From: Methylobacterium sp. WL1
GTDB lineage: Bacteria > Pseudomonadota > Alphaproteobacteria > Rhizobiales > Beijerinckiaceae
Direction: 5' to 3'
Length of the DNA stretch: 64,000 nucleotides
NCBI RefSeq assembly: GCF_008000895.1
Contig: NZ_CP042823.1
Span: 5,850,501-5,914,500 of the forward strand
The notes beneath the pieces are model-generated. The model was not told where the DNA came from. It did not search any database and was given only the letters and a program-made list of their open reading frames with translations. This document shows positions 63,795-64,000 of this stretch, in pieces. A program made the position numbers and the translations under genes. Numbering within the stretch: position 1 is the stretch's first letter; each line of letters begins with the position of its first letter.

Positions 63795-64000
63795 TCAACC
63801 GCCGAGGAGATTGAGGTATCGCGCCGCGGCATAGGTGGCCACCAGAACGATCACGAGACCGGCGACTCCGAAGATGCGGCCGAGCCAACGGTCGAAGACG
63901 AGGGCGTCGCTGTCGGCCTGGCGCACGGCACACGCGACGCAATAGGTCCTGCCCGGATCGGTCGTCTGGCCGCAGGAACGACAGAGGGTAGGCGTCGGCG
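63795..64000 (-). CDS. Zinc-ribbon membrane protein, partial at window end
   Basis: Only the last 67 codons are in the window. Two Cys pairs form a zinc ribbon, TLCRSCGQTTDPGRTYCVAC, followed by one membrane helix, FGVAGLVIVLVATYAAARYL, and the stop. The 5' part lies beyond base 64000. Function unknown. Confidence 0.65.
   Translation of the reverse strand, partial: PTPTLCRSCGQTTDPGRTYCVACAVRQADSDALVFDRWLGRIFGVAGLVIVLVATYAAARYLNLLGG

Overview
The window is a 64 kb piece of chromosome from a GC-rich alphaproteobacterium, most probably a Methylobacterium (inferred). The reasons are PHB genes with a divergent phaR, a hopanoid operon built on the HpnCDE squalene route, PopZ, a methylotroph-type copper-storage protein, a PEP-carboxylase homologue, and 112-bp palindromic intergenic repeats. 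There is no rRNA, no CRISPR array, and no recognisable tRNA, phage or insertion sequence.

Layout. 0.2-4 kb: three glycosyltransferase genes on the minus strand, two of them broken by frameshifts. 4.1-7 kb: cytochrome b plus a periplasmic Mo-cofactor oxidoreductase, then an SPFH/NfeD pair. 7.5-9.3 kb: motA-motB. 9.4-12.3 kb: a divergent PEP-carboxylase-like protein. 12.4-15.2 kb: Csp-type copper protein, small envelope proteins, a ComEA-like HhH protein and rpmF. 15.3-18.4 kb: phaR / phaA-phaB. 18.9-26.6 kb: small envelope proteins, a periplasmic GDPD, a DMT exporter, a four-gene molybdenum-cofactor maturation operon and an OpgC-like acyltransferase. 26.8-32.5 kb: methyltransferase, an SDR with altered active site, ettA, and a secreted nuclease group. 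32.7-42 kb: dxs followed by a tightly coupled hpnA-hpnC-hpnD-hpnE-shc-hpnG operon. 42-50.8 kb: DegP protease, vapBC, valS, popZ and a TolC-family protein. 50.9-63.6 kb: an exopolysaccharide region in which a galE-glycosyltransferase-manC operon lies between two almost identical copies of a sugar-phosphate transferase module, with two paralogous secreted collagen-like proteins at the outer edges.

The most unusual part is the right-hand 13 kb. The two transferase modules (1,337 and 1,336 bp) differ by one base in an intergenic G run, yet their promoters, ribosome-binding sites and first 12 codons differ. Both start codons sit at the same aligned position, and each has a CtrA-type box (TTAA-N7-TTAAC or one mismatch) at the same distance upstream. 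This suggests an old duplication recently homogenised by gene conversion, with separately evolving control regions and a partner family of Gly-X-Y repeat proteins.

Data-quality warning: at least ten single-base indels interrupt otherwise conserved frames (two glycosyltransferases, a proline-rich secreted protein, the HhH protein, popZ, the TolC-family gene and one collagen-like gene). Nearly all lie in G/C runs. Several pairs compensate each other, and popZ is unlikely to be dispensable, so many are probably sequencing errors. Frames were repaired by eye, and broken genes are listed as pseudogenes only because of the sequence as given.
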